Shown here: positions 1-10,410 of the stretch, one piece after another
Layout: each line of letters starts with the position of its first letter
Position numbering within the stretch: the stretch's first letter is position 1
Source of the DNA: Artemia franciscana
Taxonomy: Eukaryota > Arthropoda > Branchiopoda > Anostraca > Artemiidae
Reading direction: 5' to 3'
Assembly: GCF_032884065.1 (NCBI RefSeq)
Contig: NC_088867.1
Coordinates: 31,192,731 to 31,256,730 of the forward strand
Length of the DNA: 64,000 bases
Notes under the pieces: model-generated
Told to the model about the DNA's origin: nothing
The model's database searches: none
What the model saw: the letters and a program-made list of their open reading frames with translations, nothing else
Translations under genes and position numbers: made by a program

Positions 1-1
1 T

Positions 2-898
2 ATTGTTATATTTTTCCTTTCAGACAGATCACAAGTTGTAAAATACAAAAATACCTTCTCTAACCCCCTCCCTAGGTACTGTGGAATACCTCAAGGAACC
101 TTATTGGGACCACTATTATTTCTTGTGATGATTAACAAAATTGACAAGGAATTCCCCCAAAGATGGAAAAACGTTGATGACTTGTCAATCCTTGAAGTAT
201 GTCATAGGAATATTAAAAGTGACCCTGTTGAAATCCTAACCCAATGTTCAGATGAATCCAAGAATCTAAATATGACAGTAAATCCCACTAAATCGCAAAT
301 AATGACAATCAACTTCTTGAAATCTACTCCTGCTTTTTGCAATCCAATCCCAAGTGAAATGCTAGTGAAACATGTTAAGCTTCTTGGTGTCACAATTTCT
401 AATGATCTTAAGTGGGACACACATGTTTCCAACATTGTTAAACAAGCAAATGTTTCACTATCCATTTTTAAGCTACTAAACAAATTTAATTGTCCTAAGA
501 TACATTCCCTCCATGTTTACTTATCCTTTATCAGGCTGTTATTGGAATATGCATGTCTGGTCTGGCATTTGCAACTTTCAAATGAACTTAGTGACAAAAT
601 CGAGTCAGTCCAAAAGCATTTGCTCAGGATCATTTACAAAGAAGGCAAAATTCCATACTCCTTCCTCCTTAAAGCTGCATGCATTACCACCTTAAAAGAA
701 AGGAGGGAAAAAATTTGCCTGCTTTTCACTAAATCAGTCATTTCCAGTCCCTGTACTGAGGACTTACTCCCTGATTTTCACAATCCTATTAGACTCCAAC
801 TCCCCCGGTCAGCCTCCTTAGCAATCCATGCTGTTACAGAGAGGTTTTGTAAAAGTTTTATACCCTTTATTCTGGAACACCTTAATAATAATTTGTGA
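2..898 (+). CDS. LINE reverse transcriptase, C-terminal part (5' truncated by window edge)
   Basis: The frame is open from base 2, so the element continues to the left of the window. It carries the reverse transcriptase block GIPQGTLLGPLLFLVMIN (about bases 86-139). The catalytic box follows at about 170-185 as NVDD instead of YVDD, so the conserved aromatic is replaced. A thumb-like region follows, with LLGVTISNDLKWDTHV and EYACLVWH. This order and the short gap between the PQG and DD blocks are typical of CR1/Jockey-superfamily LINEs, whose enzyme copies its RNA into nicked chromosomal DNA. The frame stops at 896-898 without internal stops. The YVDD change suggests an inactive or poorly active copy. 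Clade assignment is inference; that it is a non-LTR reverse transcriptase is secure. Confidence 0.88.
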   Translation: MVIFFLSDRSQVVKYKNTFSNPLPRYCGIPQGTLLGPLLFLVMINKIDKEFPQRWKNVDDLSILEVCHRNIKSDPVEILTQCSDESKNLNMTVNPTKSQIMTINFLKSTPAFCNPIPSEMLVKHVKLLGVTISNDLKWDTHVSNIVKQANVSLSIFKLLNKFNCPKIHSLHVYLSFIRLLLEYACLVWHLQLSNELSDKIESVQKHLLRIIYKEGKIPYSFLLKAACITTLKERREKICLLFTKSVISSPCTEDLLPDFHNPIRLQLPRSASLAIHAVTERFCKSFIPFILEHLNNNL

Positions 899-1158
899 TT
901 ATGTACATGCCAAATTCCCCTTTTCCTCTAGTGCCGTTTTTTTTTTTTTTTTTTATTTACTGCAATGTTTTTGTAATTTAATTGTTAAGTTTACTGATTT
1001 GCCCTTTATCTTTGATGATTTTGCTTTTTTAATTCCTTTTGATTTTAAGTGTTTGACTTAATGTACTGTTTTGATTTTTAGCTTTTACTTGACATAAAAA
1101 AGCTTGTGACTATAGAGCTTGTGACAGTCTTTTGCAAATAAATATTATCTTATCTTAT
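899..1158 (+). mobile_element. 3' UTR and tail of the LINE
   Basis: After the reverse transcriptase stop the DNA is T-rich, with a run of T near 938-953, and ends in AAATAAATATT followed by short ATCTT repeats near 1135-1158. A short microsatellite tail instead of poly(A) is usual for CR1/L2-type LINEs. The end is placed where the repeats stop. Confidence 0.6.
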
Positions 1159-1979
1159 ATAAAATCCATAGAAGTTCTGTTGACATACCCCCATAAGACC
1201 CATCCTGTAGAAGTCTAAAATTTCTTTTCCTGTAAACTTATTGGAAACAATTCTGATTTGATAATTCAAGGTTATGGCTTCAGTACATCTCTGTTGTCAA
1301 GCTATTACATGGCTAATTAATTGCTGTGGATCAGATTACAAAAGTTAACAATAAAAGATTACAACCTTTGGGATCTAAGTGCACCTCCTGAACTAGTATA
1401 TTTATCACTGACAAGAATTTCAGTTTATATAGAGACAATCCTTCATAAATTCTATGGAACATTTATCCTTAACTGGTGGGATAGGGTTAAAATTACCCCA
1501 CATAGTTCTATTCTCAGGATTTCTCAATAAACATTTGGGGCTGTGCCACTGAGGCTCTATATAATCTTTAAATGCCATAAAAAGAATCCTTGGTGAACCT
1601 GTGAATTTTCAGCATCTATCCAGGAAGGAGGTAAAAAAGGTCTAGGGTAGTTTTTTTTTGCCCACCCAACCACTTGCATAAAAAAACTAACAGGGTTAAT
1701 TATTTTGAAAAATGGTTGATAGAGGGTCTGAATGGCTAATATCTGAAGGGAAACTATAGCTGCAATACTTCCAAAATTATCTTTTCTTATATACAGATAC
1801 TAATGGCCTTTCAACCTTTTTAGCAGGATAACAGCATTCCTACTTGTCCAAAAGTATGTGTTCTAAAGAAGTTGAATCCATCCATCAGGTATAACAGATG
1901 AAGATTACAAAAGGGATCCTAATTTTCAGGTTGAAGAAGACATCATAGAAGTTGTTAACAAAGAGGAGGAGGTAGACAC
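1159..1979. other. AT-rich DNA, no gene seen
   Basis: No convincing frame, transposon domain or RNA gene. Short frames here have no recognisable motif. Further downstream exons of the minus-strand gene could lie here, but I could not identify one. Confidence 0.5.
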
Positions 1980-2295
1980 CTGTCAAATTTGTTCTTCAGA
2001 TATGGAGTACCCCAGACACCAAGTATATTGAACAAAGATGATGTTCCTCTTGTAAGACACTGGAAGAAGCCCATGAGCATGTTTCTTGGTAAAGATGGAT
2101 GAACAAAACAGTTCAAGCAACCATCTCTAACTTTACATACTTTCTCTTCCAGGTAGTGGAAACCATCAAGCAAGAACATACAAAACCTCCCAGCAGCAGT
2201 TCTTCTATACATGGACCATGAACCTGGTTCTGCAATCTTTGGTTGTGTTAAGAATACAATTGGTATCAGTCCAAGAAGAACAAAACAGTATATAT
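1980..2295 (-). CDS. Exon of unidentified membrane-protein gene
   Basis: Read on the minus strand, a pyrimidine-rich acceptor (TGTTTTGTTCTGTTTAG) precedes 2295 and about 105 codons follow without a stop. They begin with a hydrophobic segment (YCFVLLGLIPIVFL), then a basic/aromatic stretch (WSMYRRTAAGRFCMFLLDG) and a Cys-rich part (CKVRDGCLNCF). The composition looks like real protein. The exon begins with two bases that complete a split codon, and the candidate exon at 3898-3954 ends with the one base needed. The 3' boundary is uncertain: GACAG/GTGTCT at 1980 is the likely donor, but the frame could instead run to a TAA at 1955-1957. I do not recognise the protein family. A multi-pass or anchored membrane protein is inference from hydrophobicity. 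A weaker overlapping plus-strand frame was rejected. Confidence 0.45.
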
Positions 2296-3299
2296 CTAAA
2301 CAGAACAAAACAGTAATTCTATCTCTTCAATGCAAAACACAAACACAATAGATGCATACTCAGACAAACTGGAGAAATTCAAATTTTATAGTGTAAATAA
2401 ATCTAGCATCAACAGTTTAGATCAGACATATGGTGACAGCCCTCTCAGCTGTCACTGTCAACACTGGCCACTAGTAATTATCTTTGTATGCTAGATTTTG
2501 TAAGCATAAATGTCAACACAACAAGAAGTCAAGAAAATATATTCCAGCACCAACAGCTCCTTACACAGCTGGGACTATTTCTTAGGAAGCCTTATTTGAT
2601 GGTTAGAGCATCACTTAACTCCCTTCCTTAAGAACTTTGAAAGGTAGTGTCTAATGTTAGACCTATTAGAATTAAATATACAGGTACTCTACACTGTAGT
2701 TTCATACTGTAGCAACAAAAGTCAGCAGAGTATTCTCTATACTTGTTCACCTGACCAGAAGAGGACTAGGGCAAAAAGCAAAAAATTTATATATACAAGC
2801 AAAAAGGCATAGGGTACTGCAGGGACCATCTCAACAAGCTATGTCTCTAATGTTATCAGAGGGCTAACTTTTAGGACAAACTCAATGACTGACTGCCATT
2901 TCATTGCTTTTTAGATCTTCTTCTGTTCATGTTCAATCTTATAGAATTGCACTTTTTCTGCTTGCACAGAAGAAATGCACCTTAATCTAAAGATTATACA
3001 AAATGTTTACATTTTTAGAATTATATTTTGTGGAGTTTTATTGTTATAAATAAGTACTTTTAACAGTGTATTACTTTTGTACAATTTGTTTATAAACTAA
3101 TGGTAGGCCTATGTTTATAACCATTTTCCAAAACCTTTACTAGCACTGATAACTTTTTTGTGTGGTTACAAAATTAAGATGCTTTATGGGCTGCTGTCAT
3201 CCTAGCTAGAAAATGAAAGCTAGAAAAAATGATATAAGTAAGCTACAGTATTTTAAAATAGGTTCTAGATTTCTTAGTTGGTAAATATATGACTCCATA

Positions 3300-3640
3300 T
3301 TATTGACTTACCAATAAAGTGAACATAGCCTACTACTCTATGCCTTTTTATGCTCTTTTTGAATTTAAAATTGCTTCTATTGCAAATTTATATTTAAACA
3401 CTTTTCAACCCAACTCTACCTAACCTTATTATAAATAATTTAGACAATGAGAAAATGTAGTATTATTTTGTCAGAAAACAAACAATAACACTTACTTCAA
3501 TTGAAAATTTGTCATTTATAAGAGCTCAAAAAGTACTTACATATGAATTTTGTCATATAAACAATTATTTTGTTTATAAAAAGCATAAAAAAAGGGATTT
3601 AGTGGTATCTTCACTTTATTGCTAAGTCAATAGGCCTATG
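3300..3640. repeat. Small inverted repeat related to the 17-20 kb repeat
   Basis: The segment near 3305-3357 reappears inverted near 3577-3625, sharing a TTCACTTTATTG-type core and a GCATAAAAAAG-type core. The same words (AATGCCTTTTTTATG, AAGTGAACAT) occur in the large inverted repeat at 17375-19815, so this is probably a small member of that family. It lies in the proposed intron of the minus-strand gene. Confidence 0.4.
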
Positions 3641-3897
3641 TGGATAGTCATATAATTACCTCCTAGTCCTTTGTCATGGAAATTTGGACTAAAAATATTT
3701 ACAAATTTCAGATATCAGTTGTGATAAGTATAAGCAATGTCTAAAGGTAGCCTACACACTTTTCTAGTTGAGGTGTGGTTCTCCAAAAACCAACAGCATT
3801 TCATCAGCCTTTCTCAGGTTAAAAAACTGCAGCAAATTATAGTGCACAAACAAACACTATATTTCACCGTTCAACTACGTAGTTAAGCCACACTTAC

Positions 3898-3954
3898 CGT
3901 AAATATAAATTAAAAAGCCTAGCACAATTGGACACGTCAAGGCCAAACCAAAAT
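3898..3954 (-). CDS. Short upstream exon of the membrane-protein gene
   Basis: On the minus strand a 57-bp segment is flanked by an acceptor (CTTTTAAATTGCAG) and a consensus donor (ACG/GTAAGTG). In the frame starting with two split-codon bases it encodes a transmembrane-like stretch (FGLALTCPIVLGFLIYIY) and ends with one base. That base completes an Asp codon with the start of the exon at 2295. Agreement of both splice sites, hydrophobicity and phase with the next exon is the evidence. The intervening intron would be 1602 bp. No further upstream exon was found. A chance open frame is possible because the exon is short. Confidence 0.42.
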
Positions 3955-4384
3955 CTGCAATTTAAAAGGAAAAGAAGATATTACGTGATGATAATGATAA
4001 AAGGCGAAGAGTGCGTTCAGATTAGAGATTGTAGAACGGAAAGACAATTGATTATTCAGAACAATTAGTTTACACTTCAATAGCATTAATACTGAAATTT
4101 CTCTGTAAGTGCCAGCTACTCTACATCTTTATTTTCCAGAACTGTAACCATTTATTTTCATGGAGTGTTTTAAGTCAAAATTTAGCCTACGCAAAGTAGG
4201 GCAAGATTAAATTGAGAAAATTTTGGAAGAGAAAGTGACAGTGCTTTAATAAGACCGTGATACTACGCCCGATAAAAAACACACTGGCATAAAACAAATT
4301 TAGCCCAAAAATTTGAAGCTTAGTAGGTATCGTTGTTTGAAGATGAACTTGGTTTAATAATCCTAGTGGTGAAGCCACTAGGCT
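3955..4384. other. AT-rich DNA, nothing recognised
   Basis: No gene, transposon domain or clear tandem structure was found. If the minus-strand gene is real this is intron or 5' flank. Confidence 0.4.
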
Positions 4385-4389
4385 GCCGG

Positions 4390-4872
4390 TAGTAAGTTTA
4401 TAAGTGATCTAAATACTATATTTATAAACGAGCAATAATTGTATGCTTATAATAATCTAAGATGCTTATATTTGATTGAACACACTTGTAAGTGACCTAA
4501 AGCTAAAAGTCAGAGAAAAGGTGTTTACAATTGATCTAAAGAGTATAAATTGATCTAACACGTTTTTAATTGATCTAAAGCGATTATGAGTGGTCTAAAG
4601 TGTTTATCAGTAATCTAAAAAATTGATAAGTGATACACAACGTTTATATGTGATATAAAGCGTTTATAAGCGATATAAAGCGTTAATAAAAGATCTAAAT
4701 TGTTCGTCGTTAATCTAAAGTGATAAATTAATTTGTAAGTGATTTAAAGCAATTATAAATGATCCAAAGCGTTTATGAGTGGTCTAAAGCATTTATAAGT
4801 GTTCCAAAACGTTGATAAATGTTTTGAGTATTTGTAAGTCATCTAAAGCGTTTGTAAGTGGTCTAAAGTTTG
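4390..4872. repeat. Degenerate 20-bp minisatellite
   Basis: About 22 imperfect tandem copies of a 20-21-bp unit, consensus GCGTTTATAAGTGATCTAAA. Copies near 4640-4690 are the closest to one another. Divergence is high at both edges, as in an old array. Confidence 0.8.
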
Positions 4873-4934
4873 CGTACGCTATTACTATCCAACTGTACAC
4901 GAATTCTCTCATTACCGAAACCTATTTGAAGTAA

Positions 4935-7592
4935 AGCTAGAGCAGTAGCCATTTTGAGATAGCCATTTTTTTGTAAAAATAGTCCAAGCGTCAGATAATA
5001 AAAAAAAATTATGGGGTTGACACAAACCCCCAAGCCAAGGGCCAAGTGTTTTAAGTTAGGCCACAGGGGCATGTGAGGTTTTTATTTAAAGGGAGGTTGT
5101 ACAAACTGCAGAGGTAGCTCATTTGACTGGAAATGAAAGTTGTAGTGACCTTTTCATGAGTCAAAAGGAATCGAAGGGCATCTACCCTTTCCCCCCGCAC
5201 ACATTCTTTTCCCCAAATGTATCCGATCAAAAATGTTGAGATTGCCAGTTTGTTTGAAACAGTCCAACGATCAAATAACAAAAACTTCAGGGTCAATACA
5301 CCCCCCCCCTCCCCCGAGCCCAGGGGAAGTGTTTTAAATTATAGCCTTTGGCATGTAATATTTTTATGAAAGAAATGGTCGTATAACCCTCGGAGGGGAC
5401 CCAAATAATTAGAATTGAAAGTTTTAATTCCCTTTTTAAGAGTCAAAAGCGATCTAATGAAAGCTAGCCCCCCCCTTCACCCCGACCCCTTTTCCCCTAA
5501 ATGTATCCGATTGAATTCTTATAGAGCCATTTTGTTCAAAATAGACCAAAGATTATACAACAAATACCTTAGGGATAAAAAGCCCACCAGAACCTGGGGC
5601 CAAGTGTAGTGAATTATGCCCCGGGCGATATAAGGTTCTATTGGAAGGGATGACAGTAAATTTGATTGTAAATTGGAATTTCTACTTCATTTTTTACACA
5701 CAAAAGTGATCAGAGAGCACCTAGCCCCCCAATGCTCCTTTTTCCTCAAATACATCTGATCAAAATTTTGAGATTGCCATTTCGTTCAAAAGGATTGAAA
5801 TTTCAAATAAAAAAACTCAGGGGTCAACACAACCCCCCAGAGCACAAGGGAAGTTTTGTAAGTTATGCTCCGAGTGCAGATAAGGTTTTATGTAAGGGTG
5901 GTCGCATAAACGTCGGAGGTGGTTCATTTAATTGGAAATTGAAATTTCTATTACCTTTTCAAGAGTCATCAAAAGCGATAGGTGGGCTTATGCCCCATTC
6001 CCACCTTCATTTCCCCAAATGCATCCGATCCAATTTTTGAGATAACCATTTTGTTTGAAATAGTCCAAGGATCAGATTTTGGGTCAATATAGCTTTGGGG
6101 ACAACATAGCTCCCCTCCCCCCGAATTTCAAGGGGAAACGTTGTAACTTATGCCCCGGGTGCATATAAGGTTTTTACAGAAAAGGTGGTCGTATAAACTT
6201 GGGAGGGGCCTCTAATGACTAGAAGTTGAAAGTTCTAGTTACCTTTTTAAGAGTCAAAATTGATCTGATGGCAACCAGCCTCCCCCACCAGCCCTAAGGC
6301 CATAAGACTCCAATTTGTTTTCCCCAGAGGCACTTCATATGGAAAAGATGGTCGTATAATTTTTGGAGGGGGCTCATTCGATTGGAAATCGGAAGTTATA
6401 GTGCCCTTATTAGGAGTCAAGAGTGATCAGAGGACAAATAACCTCCATACCCTTTTCCCCTAATGTATTGTATAAAAATTTTAATCTTAGTTCAAGGATC
6501 AAATAACAGAAACTCCGGGGTTGACACAACCCCCCGGGCACAGGGGCAGGCGTTGTAAGTCACGGCCTGGTGGCATATACAGTTTTTATGAAAGGGCTGC
6601 TTGTATAGACTTCAGATGAGGTTCATTTCATTGGAAATTGAAAGTTCTAGTTCACCTTTCAAGAGTCAAAAGAGATCAAAGGGCAACTAGCCCCCCCCCA
6701 CTCCACGCACTTTTTCCCCCAACCCATCCAATAAAATATTGAGATAGCTATTTTATCGAAAATAGTTCAAATATGACATAACAAAACTTCAGGGTCGACA
6801 AGACACCCCAGAGCCTAGTGACAAGTGTTTTAAAATATGCCACGGGGGCATATAAGGTTTTTTTTATGTAAGGGGTGGTTGCATAAAGTTCAGAAGTAGC
6901 TCGTTTCATTGGAAATTGAAAGTTCCAGTTACCTTTTTAAGAGTCAAAAGTGTTTTAAGGGCATCTACCCCCCCCTTAGACCCTTTCTTTCTCATTTACA
7001 TCTGATTCATTTGAGATAGCAATTTTCTTTGAAATAGTCAAACAATCAAATAACAAAAACTTTGGGATCAAAATACCCCCCTAAGGAACTAAAGGTTGTA
7101 ACTTATGACTGGGTGTATATAGACTTTTATGGAAGAGGTGGTGGTATAAACTTTGAAAAAGAATCAAATGATTGGAAATTCCAAATTCTAGTTCCCATTT
7201 TGAGAGTCAAAAGTGATCCAATGGCAACTAGTCCCCCCCCAGCAATTCTCTTTTCCCCAAATTCGTCCGATCAAAATTTTTTATAGCCGTTTTGTTCAAA
7301 ATTGACAAAAAATAATATAACGAAAACTCCACGGATAACACAGCTCCCCCCCCCCAAAAAAAAACTCGGAGACAAGTGTTTTAAGTTATACCCATAGGGC
7401 TTGTAAGATTTTCATGGAAAGGATGATAGTATAAACTTTAGAGGGAGCTCATTCAATTTTAAACTAGAATTTCTAGTTCCCTTTTTAAGAGTCGAAAGTG
7501 ATCGGAGGGCTATTAGTCCCTCCAAAGCCCCTTTTCCCCACAAGCATTCGATCAATATTTTTAAATAGCCATTTTATTCAAAATAGTTTAAA
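4935..7592 (+). repeat. S260 tandem array, left part
   Basis: About ten units of 245-280 bp. Each carries, in order, GAGATAGCCATTTTGTT, a run ending in TTGACACAACCCCC, a phrase like TTTTAAGTTATGCC, GTGGTCGTATAAACTT, ATTGGAAATTGAAAGTTC, AAGAGTCAAAAGTGATC, and a C-tract of variable length. Anchor words fall near 4955, 5240, 5515, 5760, 6028, 6475, 6733, 7012, 7272 and 7553. Units are strongly diverged. The last unit is interrupted at 7592 by a Helitron and resumes at 9161. The related module in the composite repeats further right shows this is a dispersed family, not a chromosome-specific satellite. Confidence 0.85.
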
Positions 7593-7689
7593 TCTATATA
7601 TATAAAAATAAGTTGTCTGTCTGTGGATGTGTGGATGGATGTGTGGATGGATGTGTCAGGTGACGTCACCTGAAAAAACTGGATTAGGT

Positions 7690-8890
7690 GACGTCAAAAC
7701 TGAAAAAACTAAAAAAAGGCAAAAACTACAAAAAAAAACTAAAAACTAATAAAAAAAATAAAAAAGCTAAAAAACTAAAAAAACTATAAAGGTAAAAACC
7801 AATAAAAAACTAAAAAAAAAACTGAAAAAACTAAAAAAAGGCAAAAACTACAAAAAAAAACTAAAAACTAATAAAAAAAGTAAAAAAGCTAAAAAACTAA
7901 AAAAACTAAAAAAACTAAAAAAAGGTAAAAAACTAAAAAAAATAAAAAATAAAAAAAAACTAAAAAAAAGGAAAAAACTGAAAAATAAGCTAAAATAAAG
8001 GTAAAAACCAATAAAAAACTAAAAAAAAAAGGAAAAAACTAATAAATGACGACACTCAAAGAGAAAGCGACCAGGACAAAAAACTAAAAAAAAAGGCAAA
8101 AACTACAAAAAAACTAAAAACTAATAAAAAAAATAAAAAAGCTAAAAAACTAAAAAAACTAAAAAAAGGTAAAAAACTAAAAAAACTAAAAACTAAAAAA
8201 AAACTAAAAAAGGTAAAAACTAAAAGAACTAAAAAAGAAAAAAATAAATGACGACACTCAAAGAGAAAGCGACCAGGACAAAAGGAATGTTCGATTAGCA
8301 ATCAACAAAGCACCGGGACACAGGGAGTATAAATGACGACCAGGACACAAGTAAAAAAAAAAATTAACAAAACTAAAAAGAAGGTAAAAACTACAAAAAA
8401 ACTAAAAAGAAAAAAAAACTAAAAACTAATAAAAAAACTAAAAAATCTAAAAATCTAAATAAACTAAAAAAGAAAAAAAAAGGAAAAAAATAAAGGAGAA
8501 AAACAAAACTAAAAAACGAATGTATATACAGACCGGTACACCGGGATACAAATGACGACCGGGACACAGGGAATATAAATAACGACCGGGACACAGGGAC
8601 ACAACTACAACGGGGACACCGGGGGAAACAGGGGGATATAAATGACGACCGGGACAAAAAAACTAAAAAGAAATAAAAACTAAAAACTAATAAAAAAAAC
8701 TAAAAAATCTAAAAATCTAAATAAGCTAAAAAAGAAAAAAAAAGGAAAAAAATAAAGGAGAAAAACAAAACTAAAAAACGAATGTATATACAGACCGGGA
8801 CACCGGGATACAAATGATGACCGGGACGCGGGACACAGGGAATATAAATGACGACCGGGACACAGGGACACAACTACAACGGGGACACCG
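7690..8890. repeat. Internal minisatellites of the Helitron
   Basis: Two kinds of tandem repeat are mixed. One is an A-rich series built on AAAAACTAAAAAAGG-type words. The other is a GC-richer unit containing AAATGACGACCGGGACACAG, seen near 8220-8350, 8540-8660 and 8790-8910. The block 8640-8900 repeats most of 8390-8640. Apparent long minus-strand frames here (Phe/Ser/Leu-rich) come from the A-tracts and are not genes. Confidence 0.75.
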
Positions 8891-9124
8891 GGGGAAACAG
8901 GGGGATAACCTGACAATCTATTTATATGCAAAGACAATGGGACAGCAAAGAATGTTGTATATTCGCAAGTTTTACGTAGTTAAAACCATATATATATATA
9001 TATATCTATATTCACAGGTGGGACATAGGGACACAACTACAATGGCGCGTAACTATTATGGCGCGTAACGACTTACGCGCGCGGGGGGGCTTGGGGGGGG
9101 CGCGAAGCGCCCCCACCAACTAGG

Positions 9125-9155
9125 TGTTGGGGTGGCGCGAAGCGCCACCCCAACA
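9125..9155 (+). other. Helitron 3' terminal hairpin
   Basis: Perfect inverted repeat TGTTGGGGTGGCGC / GCGCCACCCCAACA around a GAA loop, just before the CTAG terminus. In Helitrons this structure marks the transposition end. A second GC-rich hairpin lies just upstream (about 9090-9112). Confidence 0.85.
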
Positions 9156-9160
9156 GCTAG

Positions 9161-9405
9161 TATAAAATAAAAAACTCCAAGGTTGACACAGCCCCCCCCC
9201 AAAGCCAGTGGGAAAGTGTCGTAAGTTATGCACCGGGATCATATACGGCTTTTATGTAAGGGGTGGTCGTATAAACTTCAGAGGGGGCTCATTTGATTGG
9301 AAATTGAAAGCTCTAGTTACTTTTTAAGAGTCAAAAGTGAACAGGGGGCATTTACTCCCCCTCACATACGCCCTCTTTTCCACAAACGTTTTCAATCAGA
9401 ATTTT
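9161..9405 (+). repeat. S260 array resumes after the Helitron
   Basis: The unit broken at 7592 continues with AACTCCAAGGTTGACACAG, the C-tract, GGTCGTATAAACTTCAG and AAGAGTCAAAAGTG, then ends in a T-run near 9400. Confidence 0.8.
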
Positions 9406-10302
9406 TTTTTTTAGTCGGCCTGATCAAAAACCCATGTTTGTTTTTGTATTAGGGCTCCCTAACTCTATAGACTATACCTTCAAGACAAGGAGAAAAAATA
9501 GTTTTGTGCTGTTTTTCAGAAAAAGGGTCCCAATAATTTTCTTTTGTTTTTCAAAGTTCAACTGGCCGAGAAAAATGCCAATGTAAGTTTTAAGGTGTTC
9601 AAAAAAACGTTTTTCTATTTTTTGGGTAAACCAACATCTTTTTCAATCGTGCCTTGGGGTCTACTAACCGCAAATAATTAAGGATAAAAGTTTCTAAGTA
9701 GATAGATAAGCAAGGTTTAGTCCTATTTGAACCACTTTTGTGTCTGTGTGTGTGTGTGGGGTAACCACATAAAATTTTGCATCGTGTGGTCCTTTAAGCT
9801 AAAGGAAGAAGTTTCAAGTCAATAAAAGACAAAAAAATTGTTGTTAATTCTTGGGCCTCCTAATCTCCTCTCCCTCTTAAAAATTTCAGGAGGATCTCTC
9901 CTCTACGAATTACACTGTGCGGAGAAGGATCGTGTTTCTCCTTCAGATCTTATCTACAAAACGGATACCTGAAAACAAACAAAAACGTATGGAGCTGCTT
10001 ATTATTTGGAAACGGCTATAATTACGAAAGAAAGAGTTACTTCTTATTCTAATTTAAATTATAATTAGTTGTTAATTTTCGTCCAATAGCTTGCAAGAAT
10101 GATAATTCTGGCAATTAAGGATCAAATTTAGTTCAAAAGGCATGTAAAGAGATCTCAAGGGATACAAATAGGCATGTCCATCAAAGCCTATAGTAGATTC
10201 AAAATTAATCGGGAAAATATACTTAATTACTAATGGGTGATCAGCGTTTATCAATTATAATTTTCTTTTGCAGATTTTTTTGAAGGCTTCACCGAAATAG
10301 CA
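9406..10302. other. Unassigned DNA left of the hAT element
   Basis: No gene recognised. There is a short GT microsatellite near 9740-9757 and a few T-runs. Short frames have no motif. Confidence 0.45.
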
Positions 10303-10310
10303 GTACGGTA
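10303..10310. repeat. Left target-site duplication of the hAT element
   Basis: GTACGGTA immediately precedes the hAT terminus and is repeated exactly at 17101-17108. Eight-base duplications are diagnostic of hAT insertion. Confidence 0.92.
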
Positions 10311-10410
10311 CAGTGCTTCCACTCCTCCCGATTTATCGGGAGATCTCCCGACTTTTTGGAAAATCTCCCGACTGAAATTTCCTCCCGATAATCTCCCGAT
10401 TTCTGTTGAA
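10311..10410 (+). repeat. hAT left terminus with subterminal CTCCCGA motifs
   Basis: The 13-bp terminal repeat at 10311-10323 is followed by six CTCCCGA/TCGGGAG copies, including one head-to-head pair around ATCGGGAGATCTCCCGAC. These are probable transposase-binding repeats. Confidence 0.8.

Larger units (their letters stand above)
7593..9160 (+). mobile_element. Non-autonomous Helitron (1568 bp)
   Basis: The left end starts TCTATATATATAAAAATAAG. The right end is CTAG, with a perfect 14-bp-stem hairpin (GAA loop) at 9125-9155, five bases from the terminus. Insertion is between A (7592) and T (9161), the rolling-circle Helitron hallmark. Removing the element rejoins a continuous S260 unit. 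There is no Rep/helicase frame, so it depends on a helper element. The inside is A-rich minisatellite (about 7690-8790) and copies of a GACCGGGACACAGGG motif. A second, 296-bp member of the same family lies at 45263-45558. Confidence 0.9.

Noticed and set aside
1930..2032. Plus-strand open stretch after a TTTTCAG acceptor (EEDIIEVVNKEEEVDTC)
   Set aside because: It is short, stops quickly, has no partner exon, and overlaps the longer, phase-supported minus-strand exon.
4390..4872. CRISPR-like array of 20-bp repeats
   Set aside because: The repeats are contiguous and degenerate with no spacers, in eukaryotic DNA. It is a minisatellite.
8056..8937. Several minus-strand frames rich in Phe, Ser and Leu
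   Set aside because: They are translations of A-rich minisatellite inside the Helitron.
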